Assembly: GCF_008831285.2 (NCBI RefSeq)
Contig: NC_045149.1
Location: 7,032,417-7,096,416, forward strand
DNA length: 64,000 nucleotides
Reading direction: 5' to 3'
Source: Nymphaea colorata
Taxonomy: Eukaryota; Streptophyta; Magnoliopsida; Nymphaeales; Nymphaeaceae
A program made the position numbers and the translations under genes. The notes beneath the pieces are model-generated. The model had not been told where the DNA came from, searched no databases, and saw only the letters and a list, made by a program, of their open reading frames with translations. Positions 1 through 11,800 of this stretch are shown here, piece after piece (position 1 is the first letter of the stretch; the number at the start of each line of letters is the position of its first letter).

Positions 1-1868
1 CTCCCTCTCCTCCCTTTGTATCAACTCTAAGTTTGACATTAACCTCACAAGTGGTGATGTGGTCTTGGTCTGCGCCACCCACTCCTCCCTCTTGACCCAC
101 ATTTGGGTCAACATGGTCTCGGTCGGCCTCAGTGCTCTGTAGGGCAGGCTGGTCCCGCCCACGGTGATTGCTTTCGGCCTCCTCTGCAGCCTCTCTCGGC
201 ATTATTGAAGGTCTGACCGTATCAGTTCCCCTGTCTCACCCCTTTCCTTTGTTTGAAGGCTAACGGCAACTAAATTCTTGCCGGGCTGCACAGATTGAAG
301 GCATCCACCCGTGACACAATGGCTCTGCTGCTTAATTGGCTTGCACTTTTGGGAGGTAGATGCAGAGTGTCCAGCTTGTTTGTATGAGGATAAATAATGG
401 GAAAGCCGATGTTGCATCAACTTCTTTAGAGCCTCGATCCCGTATGAACAACACAAGTTTGAGGAAGAACACAAAAATTTTTATTTATATTTTACTATGG
501 CACATATCGGCGTCCTATCCGTATGTTTTGGCAGGAATCAGGACTTAAAGTTCCAATTTTAATAGGACATTTTTCAGCCACCTGGCGTGCCGCCACCCCC
601 TCCCCTTTTGGAAATATCATGGTTCAAAAGTCATTTTTAGCAAATGCACCATACATGTTTACATTGGTTTAGATGAGTGGGGTTTGACCCATTGTCCAAA
701 GAAGGCCTAAGCTTCAACCCAACCCCTCATTCCTCAAGGTATAGAGTCGGTCTCGGTTTCTTGAGATACTGATATGCTGTATTTCAACTTTCGTATCAGT
801 AGTCCCTCGTTTGCAGCACAGAAAGTCGACCTTCAAGGATTTGAAATGGATACCAGTCGCATGGTTGCCCCTACCTGATCCCATTATGCAAACCCCTTTG
901 ATATGTTTACATTGGTTGGGTAGCTGGAAATATTTGGCAGTTATGTAACGTTTTTAAACTTATGGCATATTAGTTGCTAACAATGTTGTTGGTATCGCCC
1001 GTATTCTCTGATATCCATCATCATTGGCTGCAAAATGGTAGAAAAATGTGCGAAAACGGCCCTTTTCGAAAATTAGCTTACATGGGGCCCTTATAAAAAA
1101 AAAAGGCTTGCATCAGCTCATCAGCCTTGTTTTAGCTGATATATTTATAAAATATATAATTTAATTTCGATTTTTTATGGTTGGTATGGCCTGATACAGG
1201 CCAATGCATATTGGTGATACGCATCCTTTTCGTGGATCCCATTATGGAACAAAATCTGATAATGATTCATAGAATGAGGGCATCAATGTATGCACATATA
1301 AGTGCATGCCAGGTCTCAGAATAAAAAATCAGATAGCAAAACATACAAAATGCAAAAAAAAAAGGAAAAAAGAAAAAGAAAAGAAAACAAACAAACATAG
1401 AACATTCCTTAAGGGATAGAACATTCCTTAAGGGGCATAGCGCGTAGCTGGTTGAGTTAGGAATGAGTGAGGAAGCATGTCTCTTGTAGCTGGTTGAGTT
1501 AGGAATGAGTGAGGAAGCATGTCTCTTGTTTGATTCCTATAAGTATTACAACTCCATATCTTAACTATCAAAATATGAAGCACTGCTACCATTGATGCCA
1601 ACACAACCTAAAACCGTGGAAACGGGTAATTAAGAAAGGGAGAGATTTCTCACTCTCTTTTTTTTGGAGTGGGTCATAAGTCTCCCACTCATATGAAAAA
1701 AAAAACGTAGCACACATCCTTTCAAATGATATCTTATGTCGAATAGAAAAGGTTCGAAACTGAATGTGAATCAGCGAAGCGTGATGATATCAGCAGCGGT
1801 GGGTTTAGTATCTCATTGATGTTATGTTATTTTTTAGTGGAAAATATGGTTCCTTCGAATATTCAAGG

Positions 1869-1904
<36 letters not shown>

Positions 1905-2901
1905 GTCTTGTAATTAGATAACAAGGCACCATTTCTGAAGTGAGACTTGGTCACGCTGGTTTAACCTGCCATAGCCGTCATGTTTTCAATGCAAACTTGC
2001 AGGAGTTTTGGGTCCCATCTCTTACTTTTATTGAGAAATGAACTTATTGAAGAACAAACACAAAAAAGACAAAAGAAAAAAAAAATAAAAAACAGGATAT
2101 ATACCCCTTGAAAGAGCGAGACCACATAAGGCAGCCAGCCAGGTATCCACAGGAATGGACAAATCAAAGTGACCTACTTCGGAAAGAGTTGAACATCATC
2201 TCTTCTCTAGAAGAGCAAGAGTTTCCTTGAATGGACTGCTGTCAAAGAAAACAAACTCTTCCCAACATCTTCGTGCTAGTGCACCAACTAGTAGGTGCTA
2301 CCTCTCATTTTAAGATCCCTTGAAACCAAAAGATCTCAATTCCACAAAAAGCAATTATCAAGCTTCGACTAAAAAATACATTATACAACTAAATTTTTTT
2401 AATTTTTTTAATATATATATTTTTTTCAGGTGGGGCGATGGCCTAGACAGGCCAATTTTTTATATTCCATGAACTTGTCCTAATTTAAAATTAAAGTAAA
2501 TTTCTTATAAAATACAGTGTTTCATAAATTTGTCCAAACTTTTAAAGCAAATTAATAACGAACTATTCTCATTCTCATTACTAAACGGCCCCTTATAACC
2601 TTCAAACTTCAACTCTCCAAATTTATGTGGACAGAATTCTCATGCTTGAGAGTTGTTAGCTCATTATTTTTCATGGTTTTCCTTCCTGACATTACTCAAA
2701 CTGATGATATGTGTAAGAACGAGGATTACAATCTACACATGATTGAAAACTTCTCGGGTGTATTAACATTTTGAATAAACCCTCCAACGAACGGAATCCA
2801 CCCAAAGAAAAGAAAAATTCAGTGTGTGTTTCTCGATCACACGTGGTTCGTATCTCACCGCCATTATATATGTACATGGCTGCCGTTGTTTAAACTGTGG
2901 A
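1..2901. other. Intergenic region, no gene recognised
   Basis: The only open frames are short (for example about 90 codons on the minus strand at 202-474) and resemble no family I know. The stretch holds simple repeats, including a CT then TA tract near 1868-1904, A-rich patches at 1350-1400, and the tandem repeats listed separately. The part next to 2901 is downstream of the minus-strand gene that ends at 2902 and probably includes its 3' UTR. Confidence 0.6.
1398..1528. repeat. Two adjacent short tandem duplications (19 bp x2, 42 bp x2)
   Basis: A 19-bp unit beginning TAGAACATTCC occurs at 1398-1416 and 1417-1435 with one mismatch. A 42-bp unit beginning TAGCTGGTTGAG occurs at 1445-1486 and 1487-1528 with no mismatch. 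Perfect identity of the 42-bp copies points to a recent duplication. Confidence 0.9.
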
Positions 2902-5324
2902 CTAGACGATGAAATCCACGAGCTCTGGATCAATGACTTCCGGTGTCTTCCTGTTGGTCGGAAAATCTGGAAGCGCCATGGCTACCCGCTTCGCTGCTTC
3001 CATGCATTCCGCATACTCAACATCCGTAGCTCCTGGTCCTTCGCACCTTGTCGACCTTTCCTCAACCCGTCCCAGCAATTTGATCATCTGGGTATACTCC
3101 GCACCCATCTTCTTGAAACTCCAGTCGCCGGACTTCCAGTCGAACCGGTAAAGGTTGAGGAAGCGGTGACCATAAGCAGCCACGAGCTCGACGGCGTCGA
3201 TCACGAAGTGAATCTCCTCCATGGGCATGTAGTAGCAGAAGCTCACCCTCGTCCACCCGGGCTTCACCGCGGTGTAACCCTTCTCAATGGTCTCCCGGAT
3301 GGCCGTGGACCGCGCCCTGTCGATGCCGAGGAGCGCGTGGCCGTAAGGGCCGGCGCAGGCGCAGCCGCCGCGCGCTTGTATACCGAACAGATCGTTGAGG
3401 AGCGTGGTGACGAAGCGGCAGTGGAGGTGCTTTCCTCCGGCTGCGGCGCCGGCGGGGTAGATGAGGAAGGAGATGGTGGGCAGGCGCTCCTTGATGGCGG
3501 AGTTGCCGAGAAGGCGGATGCGGCCGTTCTTCCCCAGCCGGGAGATGGCGACATCCAGGAACGCCCGCTCTCGGGAGCAGATGAGGTCGTGGCCCATGTA
3601 TTCCTTCACGGCGAAGGCGAGCGCCGCCCGTATCTTCTGCACGATTCCCGGCGTCCCGGCGTCCTCCCTTTCTTCCACGTCCTTGCAGTACAGTGTGTCC
3701 TGTTTCATGGGCACAATTTTCCGTCAGCGGACGCAAGATGTGAATGCAAATCGCGATGTCTTATAAGGGAGAATTGTTCTTACCTCTTCGCAGTAGCCAT
3801 TGACGAAGAGAACGGTGCCTCCGCCGCTGGTGGAGGGAGGGGCACCCTTGAGGCGGTAGAGGGCATTGTTGACGACCAGAATGCCAGGGCTGCCGGGGCC
3901 GCCGAGGAACTTGTGCGGGCTGATGAAGATCGCGTCGTACCCGTCTATTTCCCCCGTCTTCATCTCGATATCCACATAAGGACCACTGCAAGAAGCAGCA
4001 GAACACAAGTCAGAGAACTGAGAAGACTCAGAACCAGAAAGCTTCCCCGAAGAGGGGCATTTAGGCAGCAGCCATTACCGACCTGGAGGCGAAGTCGAAG
4101 CAGGCAAAGGCACCGTGCTCGTGCAGCACGCGGGCGATGGCCCTGGTATCAGTACAGATGCCGGTGACGTTGCTGCAGGCGGAGAAGGAGCCGAGCTTGG
4201 GGCGCGCGGCGTACTGTGGGGAGGCGAGGGCAGAGGCCAAGGCGCGAACGTCGATGCGGCCGGAGTCGTCGAGGCCGATCTCGACGACGTCGGCGAGGCT
4301 CTGGCGCCAGGAAAGGAGGTTGGAGTGGTGCTCGTAGGGGCCGGTAAAGACGACCCACCTGGCGGATTCCGGGAGGCAGCTGAGAACGCATCTCCGCACC
4401 ACCGACGGCACCGTCACCCCCATCACCTCCTGCAGCCGCTTGATGGCTGCCGTCGAGCCCGTGCCGCAGAAGATTAGGGAGGCGTCGCCGTCGGTCGCCC
4501 CCAGGCACCGCTTTACGTACTCGCCCGCCTCGTGCACCGCCGCCGTCGTCCTCAGCCCTACATGACTGTCCACTGTGTGCGTGTTCCCTGTCAAGAATTC
4601 AGAGCGGTCCTCCATTTTTCAGCTTCTCCATCAACAAGGAACGAATCGAACAAATTGCTAAATTTGAATGAATGCTCAAATCTAACTACTTCCAATGTGA
4701 TCTCCATTCACGTTCAAACAAGAAAAAGCGGCTTCGAACATCATATTTCGGAACAAAAATCTAGCGATTACTCCATGGGAAGGCATTAATTCTTAAAATT
4801 GGGTTTAGAAATTGCTCTTTACCTCTCCACTTAATTTCAAAGCATTTACCAAATTTGGAAAAATTTTTAAATTGAATACACGCTCTGATCTTGGTCATGG
4901 ACTGACTTGGATTTAAAACTGATACCAGAAGAACGTCGCCATCAAACGACACGGGCATGAACTCACCATAGAATGGAAGCACCTCCCTGCTGATATAATC
5001 CTCAACGCACTGCAGGAACCTCCCAGAAGCCGTGAAATCAGCGTACGTTATCTGGCGCCGGCCGAACGGGGTCTCGAACGCGGCGCCGTTGCCGATGATC
5101 TGTTTCTGCAGCCACGCGCACTTCTTCGCGTAATCATCGCCTACCCCCTTATCAAACAAGGCAAAGGGATCGAACCCGGCACCGCTGGTTGCGGTCTGCC
5201 CACCATCGTCTTCGTCGATGTACGAATCAAAGAGAGCCAACTTCACGCTTTCGAGATCGAACGGCTTGGCGGACTCGGAAAGGGTGGAGACCGTCATGGA
5301 TTGTTCAAGAAGGAGAGGACTCAT
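2902..5324 (-). CDS. Class V PLP-dependent enzyme (cysteine desulfurase-like), tandem copy 1
   Basis: Four exons on the minus strand: 5324-4967, 4587-4083, 3985-3784, 3699-2902. Together they are 1863 nt, giving 620 aa and a TAG stop, with GT-AG introns of 379, 97 and 84 bp. It belongs to the NifS/SufS-like aminotransferase class V fold, whose members use PLP to act on amino acids such as cysteine. Visible landmarks are PFGRRQITYADFTASG near residue 90, GNTHT and DSHVG just after intron 1, FCGTGST, Asp284 in FDFASS (pyridine-nitrogen Asp), SPHKF with Schiff-base Lys313, and RGGCACAGP with Cys470 aligned to the SufS catalytic Cys of RxGxxCAxP. Length is well above the ~400 aa of bacterial SufS because of N- and C-terminal extensions. 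The start is the first ATG in the open frame; a second ATG lies 27 nt downstream. The substrate is not known; desulfurase activity is inferred. No clear transit peptide is seen. Confidence 0.88.
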
Positions 5325-5437
5325 TAGAGAAGAAGAAGAAGAAGATCGAAAGAGAAAGAAGAGGAAAGGGTGGTAATAAAGAAGAAGAGATCAGAAACGG
5401 ACTGTGCTGGTGATCAGGAGACGCCGTGGAGCTGGGG

Positions 5438-5444
5438 AAATATA
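5438..5444 (-). promoter_or_regulatory. TATA-like element upstream of PLP-enzyme copy 1
   Basis: On the minus strand the sequence reads TATATTT about 115 bp upstream of the ATG at 5324. Between them lies a CT-rich leader (GAA repeats on the plus strand at 5330-5400), typical of a plant 5' UTR. The placement fits a TATA box about 30 bp upstream of a start site, which is itself not visible. Confidence 0.4.
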
Positions 5445-6054
5445 GATGCGAAGGGCGAGGGGGGAAGAAAGACGCCATAGAAGCAAGCGGTGGGCGAGGC
5501 TGCGGGGAGCTCGCAGGCAGTAATCTCGCCCCTGTTTTCCGCCAAAAACAGCGACCTCGGAAAGGTGGCGGTGGTGGAGGTAGCAAGGAATGGGCAGTAA
5601 TGGAGGCCAAGTATCTGCGTTCTCGAGTCTGGCCGTGCGTGGGACCCACGGCCCACGTTCTTCACCAAGGGGACAACGTGTTCTCGGGGTTCTCCGCCGT
5701 CCATCCGACGGCCGTTCGTCGTTACGTGCGGCTGTGATTCGCCGGAACTTGAAAAAAAAAATATTTCGCCGGGAGTGGCGGTCAACTCGGTTGACTCAAA
5801 ATAAAGCAGCAAAGTATCTTGAATTAATACGTTTCTCTCAACTTCCTTCCGGCGAGGTCGCCGCTTTTTCGGTTCCATGGATGGGGCCGACCCTGGGATT
5901 CGATCTAGGGCTTAAACGGGTTGGATCTTAGCTAGTCAGATGTATTAATTGAAATTAAATTTAGTCTATCCAATTCAAGCGTGGTTAATTGGATCAGCAG
6001 CTGGTATTGCTAGGCAGTTAGTTGTTTGCTTAATTGCGTCAACTTTCGATTTAC

Positions 6055-6166
6055 AGTAAACTAATTTTCGTAGCATCATCTTCTTAAATGTGGATGCCCA
6101 AAAAGAAGGAAGTAAACTAATTATCGTCGCATCATCTTCTTAAATGTGGATACCCAAAAAAAAGGA
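6055..6166. repeat. 56-bp tandem duplication
   Basis: The unit beginning AGTAAACTAATT occurs at 6055-6110 and again at 6111-6166 with only a few substitutions (for example TTCGTAGC against ATCGTCGC). Confidence 0.9.
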
Positions 6167-6251
6167 GATATATATCCGTTCATATCGACCTCTATCGGTA
6201 AAATTTTTTATTTTTTAGAAAATTAATTGATTTATTACTTTATTGTATGAT

Positions 6252-6256
<5 letters not shown>

Positions 6257-6309
<53 letters not shown>
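6257..6309. repeat. (AT)n microsatellite
   Basis: An uninterrupted AT dinucleotide run of about 53 bp. Confidence 0.95.
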
Positions 6310-6310
<1 letters not shown>

Positions 6311-7219
6311 TTTTTCATAAGAAAATATGAAGAGGAAAATCGTGAAGGAATCCCGATCATCTTGCAAATACAAGGACAGCGTAGGTTGAACGTGAATTCA
6401 GCTTCTCGCAAGTGTATGAAAATGTTTCGCCTCTTTGATTTTGACGATAACGCGTAAAATGACTTCCCACCTCCTCCGATGGGTTATACATTTTCCACTT
6501 TGGAACCTTTCTTCTGGGATCAATTCAGTTTGGTGGTCTAAGTTTTAGAGCTTATCCCAAAAAGAGGCCTCAAATTTATAAATTTCACATTCACGACCAC
6601 AATTTTGGTGGCAATTATTAGTTTGGAAGCATGGGCGCAGATAGTTGGGGGCTTTGTGGAGCGTATGCTCTACATAAGTTAATCTAAAACTTTGAATTTA
6701 CTTGTTAGATTTCGGTAAATTTGGGTTCAATTATATAGGGGTAACCCTACAAAATATGGGTTGTTGGGTAAAGGTGAATTTAAAATTTGACAATTATATA
6801 TTTAGTGTATGATGAAAAAAAAAAATTGAGTCTCATGGTGCATATCTTTTCATGTTGTTGACTAAAAAATTTGAAGTTTTTTTTTTTTTAGGTTTTCGTA
6901 CTCTTCGCACTCTAAGAACAACACACTAGAACATGATAGCAACCACATAATTTGAATTAAAGATTTAACCCACACATGAACAGATATCCACATATTGCAT
7001 CTCACTTGATATACTCAAGTAATGGGTAATGGTACAAACTGAACAAATCTAAAGCAATCAAAATAGTTATTAAATCGTTAATCACTCCACACAAAAAATA
7101 AAAACTCAAGAATGAAATTTTCATATAAAATTTGATCAAAGAAGCACTAACCTTAGTAAGTTTGGTGTCTATGGAGCATTGACCTGAGTCTGGAGTGGAC
7201 ACTACATTTGGCTGGCGTG

Positions 7220-7262
7220 AGCAGGGGCCCACACTAACCCAAACATAGCTCCGCTACTAGGG
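7220..7262. repeat. Relic of a dispersed element ending in GCTCCGCTACTAG
   Basis: The wording CCCACAC followed by AGCTCCGCTACT recurs near 20053-20105 and 24637-24687, and the GGGCAGTTGCCCAC part recurs near 45900. The element end resembles the CAGTGGCGGAGC termini known for plant hAT-like elements. Only a fragment remains here. Confidence 0.4.
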
Positions 7263-8190
7263 AGGCGACGGGCTTTCATGCTTATCTATGAGCTGGTTAA
7301 CACTTAACCTAAACATATTGGATTATGAATTAGTTAGTTTAAGTAAAATAAGGTTTCAGTGGTATTAAAGAGAAGAGCCCTTTCTTTTTTGTGGCAAGGT
7401 GGTTAAGGAAAACTACGGTTAAAAGGTTGAGTATTTTCGAATATTGGGTAAAATGTTGGACTCAAAGCTGAAGGTCCGACGTTAACAATGGGCGGAGGAA
7501 GGCGCGGGAAGGTGCTTTGAGGGTGTAGCAAGAAAGGACACGTGTACGGTCAAGAGATCCATGAACGCGTTGTCCCCGCGGCAGATCGGACGGCCTTCGC
7601 GCGTCCAATATATTTTAAAGCTCAGGCTGAACCTGGATACGGCCTCCCGCTTCGGTCCAACCCGGGAGCCAACTCTTTTCCGTTGGCAGTAGTCACCTTC
7701 AGAGTGGGTCCGACGGACTCTGGCAGGAACAACATTTTGGATTTTATCGGGTCTTTCGCTAACACTAAAAATTTGTTTTAAAAATAAAATAATTTTTAAA
7801 AATACTTGTTCCAATGTTATATGAATTTGTTTTATTTTTGAAATAAATTCATAAGATAGTAACAATATTTGACGGATTTATGAGACATTAACAATGTGTG
7901 CGATGGCCCCATTGCGGAACATTCAAAATTGTAAGCTTACTCGATATCAATCAAAAAGAACAAATGATAAATGGGATGGAATCAACTGTCGGCGTAAATA
8001 ATAAAAATAGAACTGAAGGACATTTGTTATACGTCAGAAACTTTAAGCATGTGGGTCAAGACCAAGATTATACTAATTTTCATATTGTATCGCGGAAATG
8101 CGCCTAAGTGCATCTGCAAGTTCACATATACATGCTCTAAAGATCGGAAAATTGGCTATAAATGCCGTGCTCTCAGACCATAGGGCCCAA

Positions 8191-8272
8191 AGGAATAGCA
8201 CCAACAGAAATCGAACTGGTAATGTGCCGCCATCATGTCAGCTGTCTAACCAATTGCGCTATGCCCCTTAAT
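8191..8272 (-). repeat. tRNA-like sequence (tRNA relic or SINE head)
   Basis: Read on the minus strand it starts GGGGCATAGCGCAATTGG, which fits a Pol III A box (TRGCNNAGYNGG-like). It has AGTTCGATTTC, a B-box-like motif, about 50 bp further on. A clean cloverleaf with paired acceptor arms does not form, so it is not called as a working tRNA gene. A tRNA-derived SINE head or a dead tRNA copy fits best. Confidence 0.45.
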
Positions 8273-8501
8273 GTACACGCATATACGTTATGCAAACACA
8301 ATGATCATTTCCCGCACATTCAAATTTCATAAACACATGTATATACACACACGACATTTAGAAATATACATTGTTCATTTATTTGATACAATATCATACA
8401 TAACTCTGAAATCATATATCATACATAACTCTGCAATCATATTGGCTGATATGCCAAACATTAACTTCATATATTTCCAAGAGCTGAGACCAACTAAAAG
8501 A

Positions 8502-8720
8502 GTTGAAAGAGGGTTTCAACCTTTATATGATTTATTCATGGTAGCAGGGCAGGTAGGTGAAAGAGGGTTTCACACATCTTGCTCTATCCATGATAGTATG
8601 AACCTATATATGCTGCATAATACTGGACAACTTTCCTAAGGTGAAAAAGGCTTTCACCACAATCAGTTATTGAAGCACAATACCAGAGGTTTATTGTTCA
8701 GGCGAAAAAGATTTTCACCT
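8502..8720. repeat. Series of four related short hairpins
   Basis: Four inverted repeats of one theme occur in about 220 bp: GTTGAAA-GAGGG-TTTCAAC at 8502-8520, GTGAAA-GAGGG-TTTCAC at 8557-8573, GGTGAAA-AAGGC-TTTCACC at 8640-8658, and AGGCGAAAA-AGA-TTTTCACCT at 8700-8720 (one mismatch in the stem). They lie 140-350 bp beyond the stop of PLP-enzyme copy 2, so they could be part of its 3' UTR. Function is unknown. Confidence 0.75.
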
Positions 8721-8856
8721 TTACTAGAGGTAAATAGCTAGTAACACTATTAATGCATGGATGGATGGCTATATTGATCGTGATATATAACACTGATCTA
8801 GACTAACTAAGCTATGCTTAATTGATTTTATATGTTCCATGTCGATTATGTTCCGG

Positions 8857-11800
8857 CTAGGTCATGAAGGTGACGAGCTGCGGATCAAGAACTTCCGGGA
8901 TGGCGCGGCTGGTTGGAAAATCAGGCAGTTCAGCTGCTATACTCCTTGCAATCTCCAAGTACTCCTCATACTTGCTGTTTGTGTCATTGCCTGGACTGCA
9001 CAGGCATGTTCTGCTTGATTGAGTTTTCTCGAGTAATTTCATGACCTTCTTGTACCTGAATCCGGATTTCATGAAGTTCCAGTTACCAGTCATCCAGTCA
9101 AATTCATAGAGGTGAAGGAACCGGTAGCCATAGGCGGCGACGAACTCGATCGCGTCGGTGACAAATGCCATCTCTTCATTAGGGGAGTAGTAGCAAAAGC
9201 TCACCCTGGTCCATCCTGGTTTGATTCCGTCGTATCCCTGCATCAGAATGTGCACCATATAGCTAGAGTTAACCCAAGAACCTACTTTGTGGGGTTGGCT
9301 GGCGAGGCTCTTCTCTTATGTAAGTGCCCATGTGGACCTAGAGATGGAGTACACAAAATGACTCGGGTCCATCTCAGCTGATCATGTGCTAATCAGCCAG
9401 GGTAAGAATGCATGGGTCATACTCGGGCTAGTCTGAATAACTAGGCTCGATATGCTTTGTTCTATCCATAGTCACAATTAACACATCTGAGTTTTAAACA
9501 ACAAAGTTTTTCTTGGGTATAAAACGGTGAACTTAAAAAAAAAAGGAAAAAAATAAAAAAAAATATGGTAAATTTATAAAAAATTTAAAAAACTAAAAAT
9601 GAGGAGAAAATAAAATAAATGAGAAACAAATAATACAAACGTCAAAAGGTAAGTGTATTTGCATCAAATAAAAAATAGACATTTTAAAAGTGAGGGAAAA
9701 ATATGGTAATTTTTTTAAAATTAAAAAAAAAAAGTAAAAAATGCATTTTATGTGACTATGCTTCTATCCTCTTGGACTGATCGATTTTTCGGATCAAACG
9801 TATGTTCAGCATTATGGATAAAGCCGGAAAATTATGGCTAAGAAACATTAGGTGTAACTTGTTGGGGGAAAACACATATGTAAGGTGTTAGCGTATCGGG
9901 TTGGGCCTGAGGCGGGTAGGCAATTGGTCACTAGTTCAAGTGGCATGGTATGGGCTGGAGAGACGGCTTGTACCAAATTGGGAAACAATGTGCGTTGAAA
10001 TAGTAGGGAATTAGGGAATGAGGTTGGTGTAATATGTAAACATACCATTTCAATGACAGACCGGATGGCCTTGGACAGGCCAGAGCCAATGCCGAGGAGG
10101 CAGTGGCCGTATGGCCCGGCGCAGGCACAGCCGCCGCGCGCCTGGACGCCGAAGAGATCGTTGAGTAGCCTGGTGACGAGGCGGCAATGGAGGTGCTTGC
10201 CGCCGCGCTCGGGCGCCTCCAGCGGGTAGATGAGGAAGGAGATGACGGGCTGGTGGTGGAGGCCGGGGTTTCCCAGCACCTTGACGCGCGGGTTGCTCAG
10301 CAGCCGGGCCACGCTCATGGTGGCGAGGGCCTTCTCCTTGTGGTAGATGAGCGCGTGGCCCGTGTACTCCTTCACCGCGAAGGCAAGGGCTGCCCGTATC
10401 TTCTGCACGATGCCTGGGGTGCCCGCGTCCTCCCTCTCCTCCACGTCCTCGCAGTACAATGTGTCCTGTGATTTTTTTTCCCTTTCAAACACGCGTACTT
10501 CTCTTTTTGGCAAAAGAAAAATAAATATTACGTTTGATTTTTTTTTTTTTACTAATTTAACTGCCTAAATTATGTAGAAAACACTTCATCATATATATAT
10601 TTTTTAAATTATTTAATTCTTCTCATGACTCATGAGAAGGAATTTTTTATTTTTTTTGGGAAAAAGAAAGGGTTCTTTGACTCCACATATTTTAAATGAA
10701 TTCTGTTATATTACGTAACACTATTCTATAGAATATACTGCTTCTTGCCGTGTATGCACGTATTGTGCTATTTCTTATAAAAGAATTGTGTGTGTGTGTG
10801 CGCGCGCGTGAGAGAGAGACAGGGTGCAGGCATGCATGCACTCATGCATGGCCGGTGCGGTAGAGCGCGTACCTCGTTGTGGGCGTGGGGGCCGACGTAG
10901 CGGACGGTGCCGCCGCCGCTGGTGGAGGGGGCGACTCCCTTCAGCCGGTAAAGGGCATCGCTGATGAGCAGGATGCCGGGGCTGCCGGGGCCGCCGACGA
11001 ACTTGTGAGGACTAAGGAATATGGCGTCGTAGCCGTCCGCCTCCCCCGACTTCATATCTATCTCCACGTAAGGACCGCTGAACAGAATCAAAACAAAGAA
11101 AATGAAGCCGATTTCATTCCATGGGCAGCGTCAAATTCATGCTTACAGATCGAGCAATATTGCGTACCTGGAAGCAAAATCGAAGCAAGCGAAGGCGCCG
11201 TGCTCGTGGAGGAGGCGCGCGATCGCCCTGGTGTCGGTGAGGACGCCGGTGATGTTGCTGCAGGCGGAGAAAGTGCCGAGCATCGGCCGGCCGGCGTACT
11301 TAGGGTTCTCCAGCGCGCTCTGCAGCGCCTCGACATCCACCAGGCCCGCCTCGCTCAGCCCGATCTCCACCACCTCCGCCAGGCTTTCCCGCCACGACAG
11401 CAGGTTCGAGTGGTGCTCGTAGGGCCCCATGAACACCACCCACCGCTCCGACTCCGGCACCTGACTCAGCACCGACTTCCGCAGGATGGACGGCACCGCT
11501 ATGCCGATGACTTCCTGCAGCCGCTTGATCGCCGCCGTGGCGCCGGTGCCGCAAAAAATGAGCGCGTCGTGTGGGCCGCCGCCGAGGCATTTCTTCACGA
11601 AGCTCGTCGCTTCGTGCACCTTCTTAGATGTGATCAGCCCGACATGGCTGTCTTCAGTGTGAGTGTTCCCTGCCCACATCGCGAATCACACCAAACTCGC
11701 TGAGTATTTCTTCATCGCAGTCAGGTTCAAGTTGAATTTCAGATTCCATGAAAAATCAAATCTAAGTCTTTTCCTTTAAATTGATTCATTTGTATGATTT

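Larger units (their letters stand above)
5445..8490. other. Intergenic region between the tandem PLP-enzyme genes
   Basis: No coding block is recognisable. The region holds the upstream sequence of copy 1, a 56-bp tandem duplication, an AT microsatellite, and a tRNA-like sequence near 8.2 kb. Small open frames at 7482-7865 and 7542-7781 overlap on opposite strands and match no family I know. Confidence 0.6.

Noticed and set aside
2824-4167. 447-codon plus-strand open frame
   Set aside because: It runs antisense across exons 2-4 of PLP-enzyme copy 1; GC-rich exons make long shadow frames. The minus strand carries the conserved motifs and splice sites.
5330-5400. GAA-rich tract as a coding region
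   Set aside because: It is the CT-rich leader of PLP-enzyme copy 1 seen from the other strand.
8191-8272. Functional tRNA gene
   Set aside because: A and B boxes are visible but acceptor and anticodon arms do not pair properly.
10879-11703. 274-codon plus-strand open frame
   Set aside because: Antisense shadow of exons 2 and 3 of PLP-enzyme copy 2, reading through an intron.
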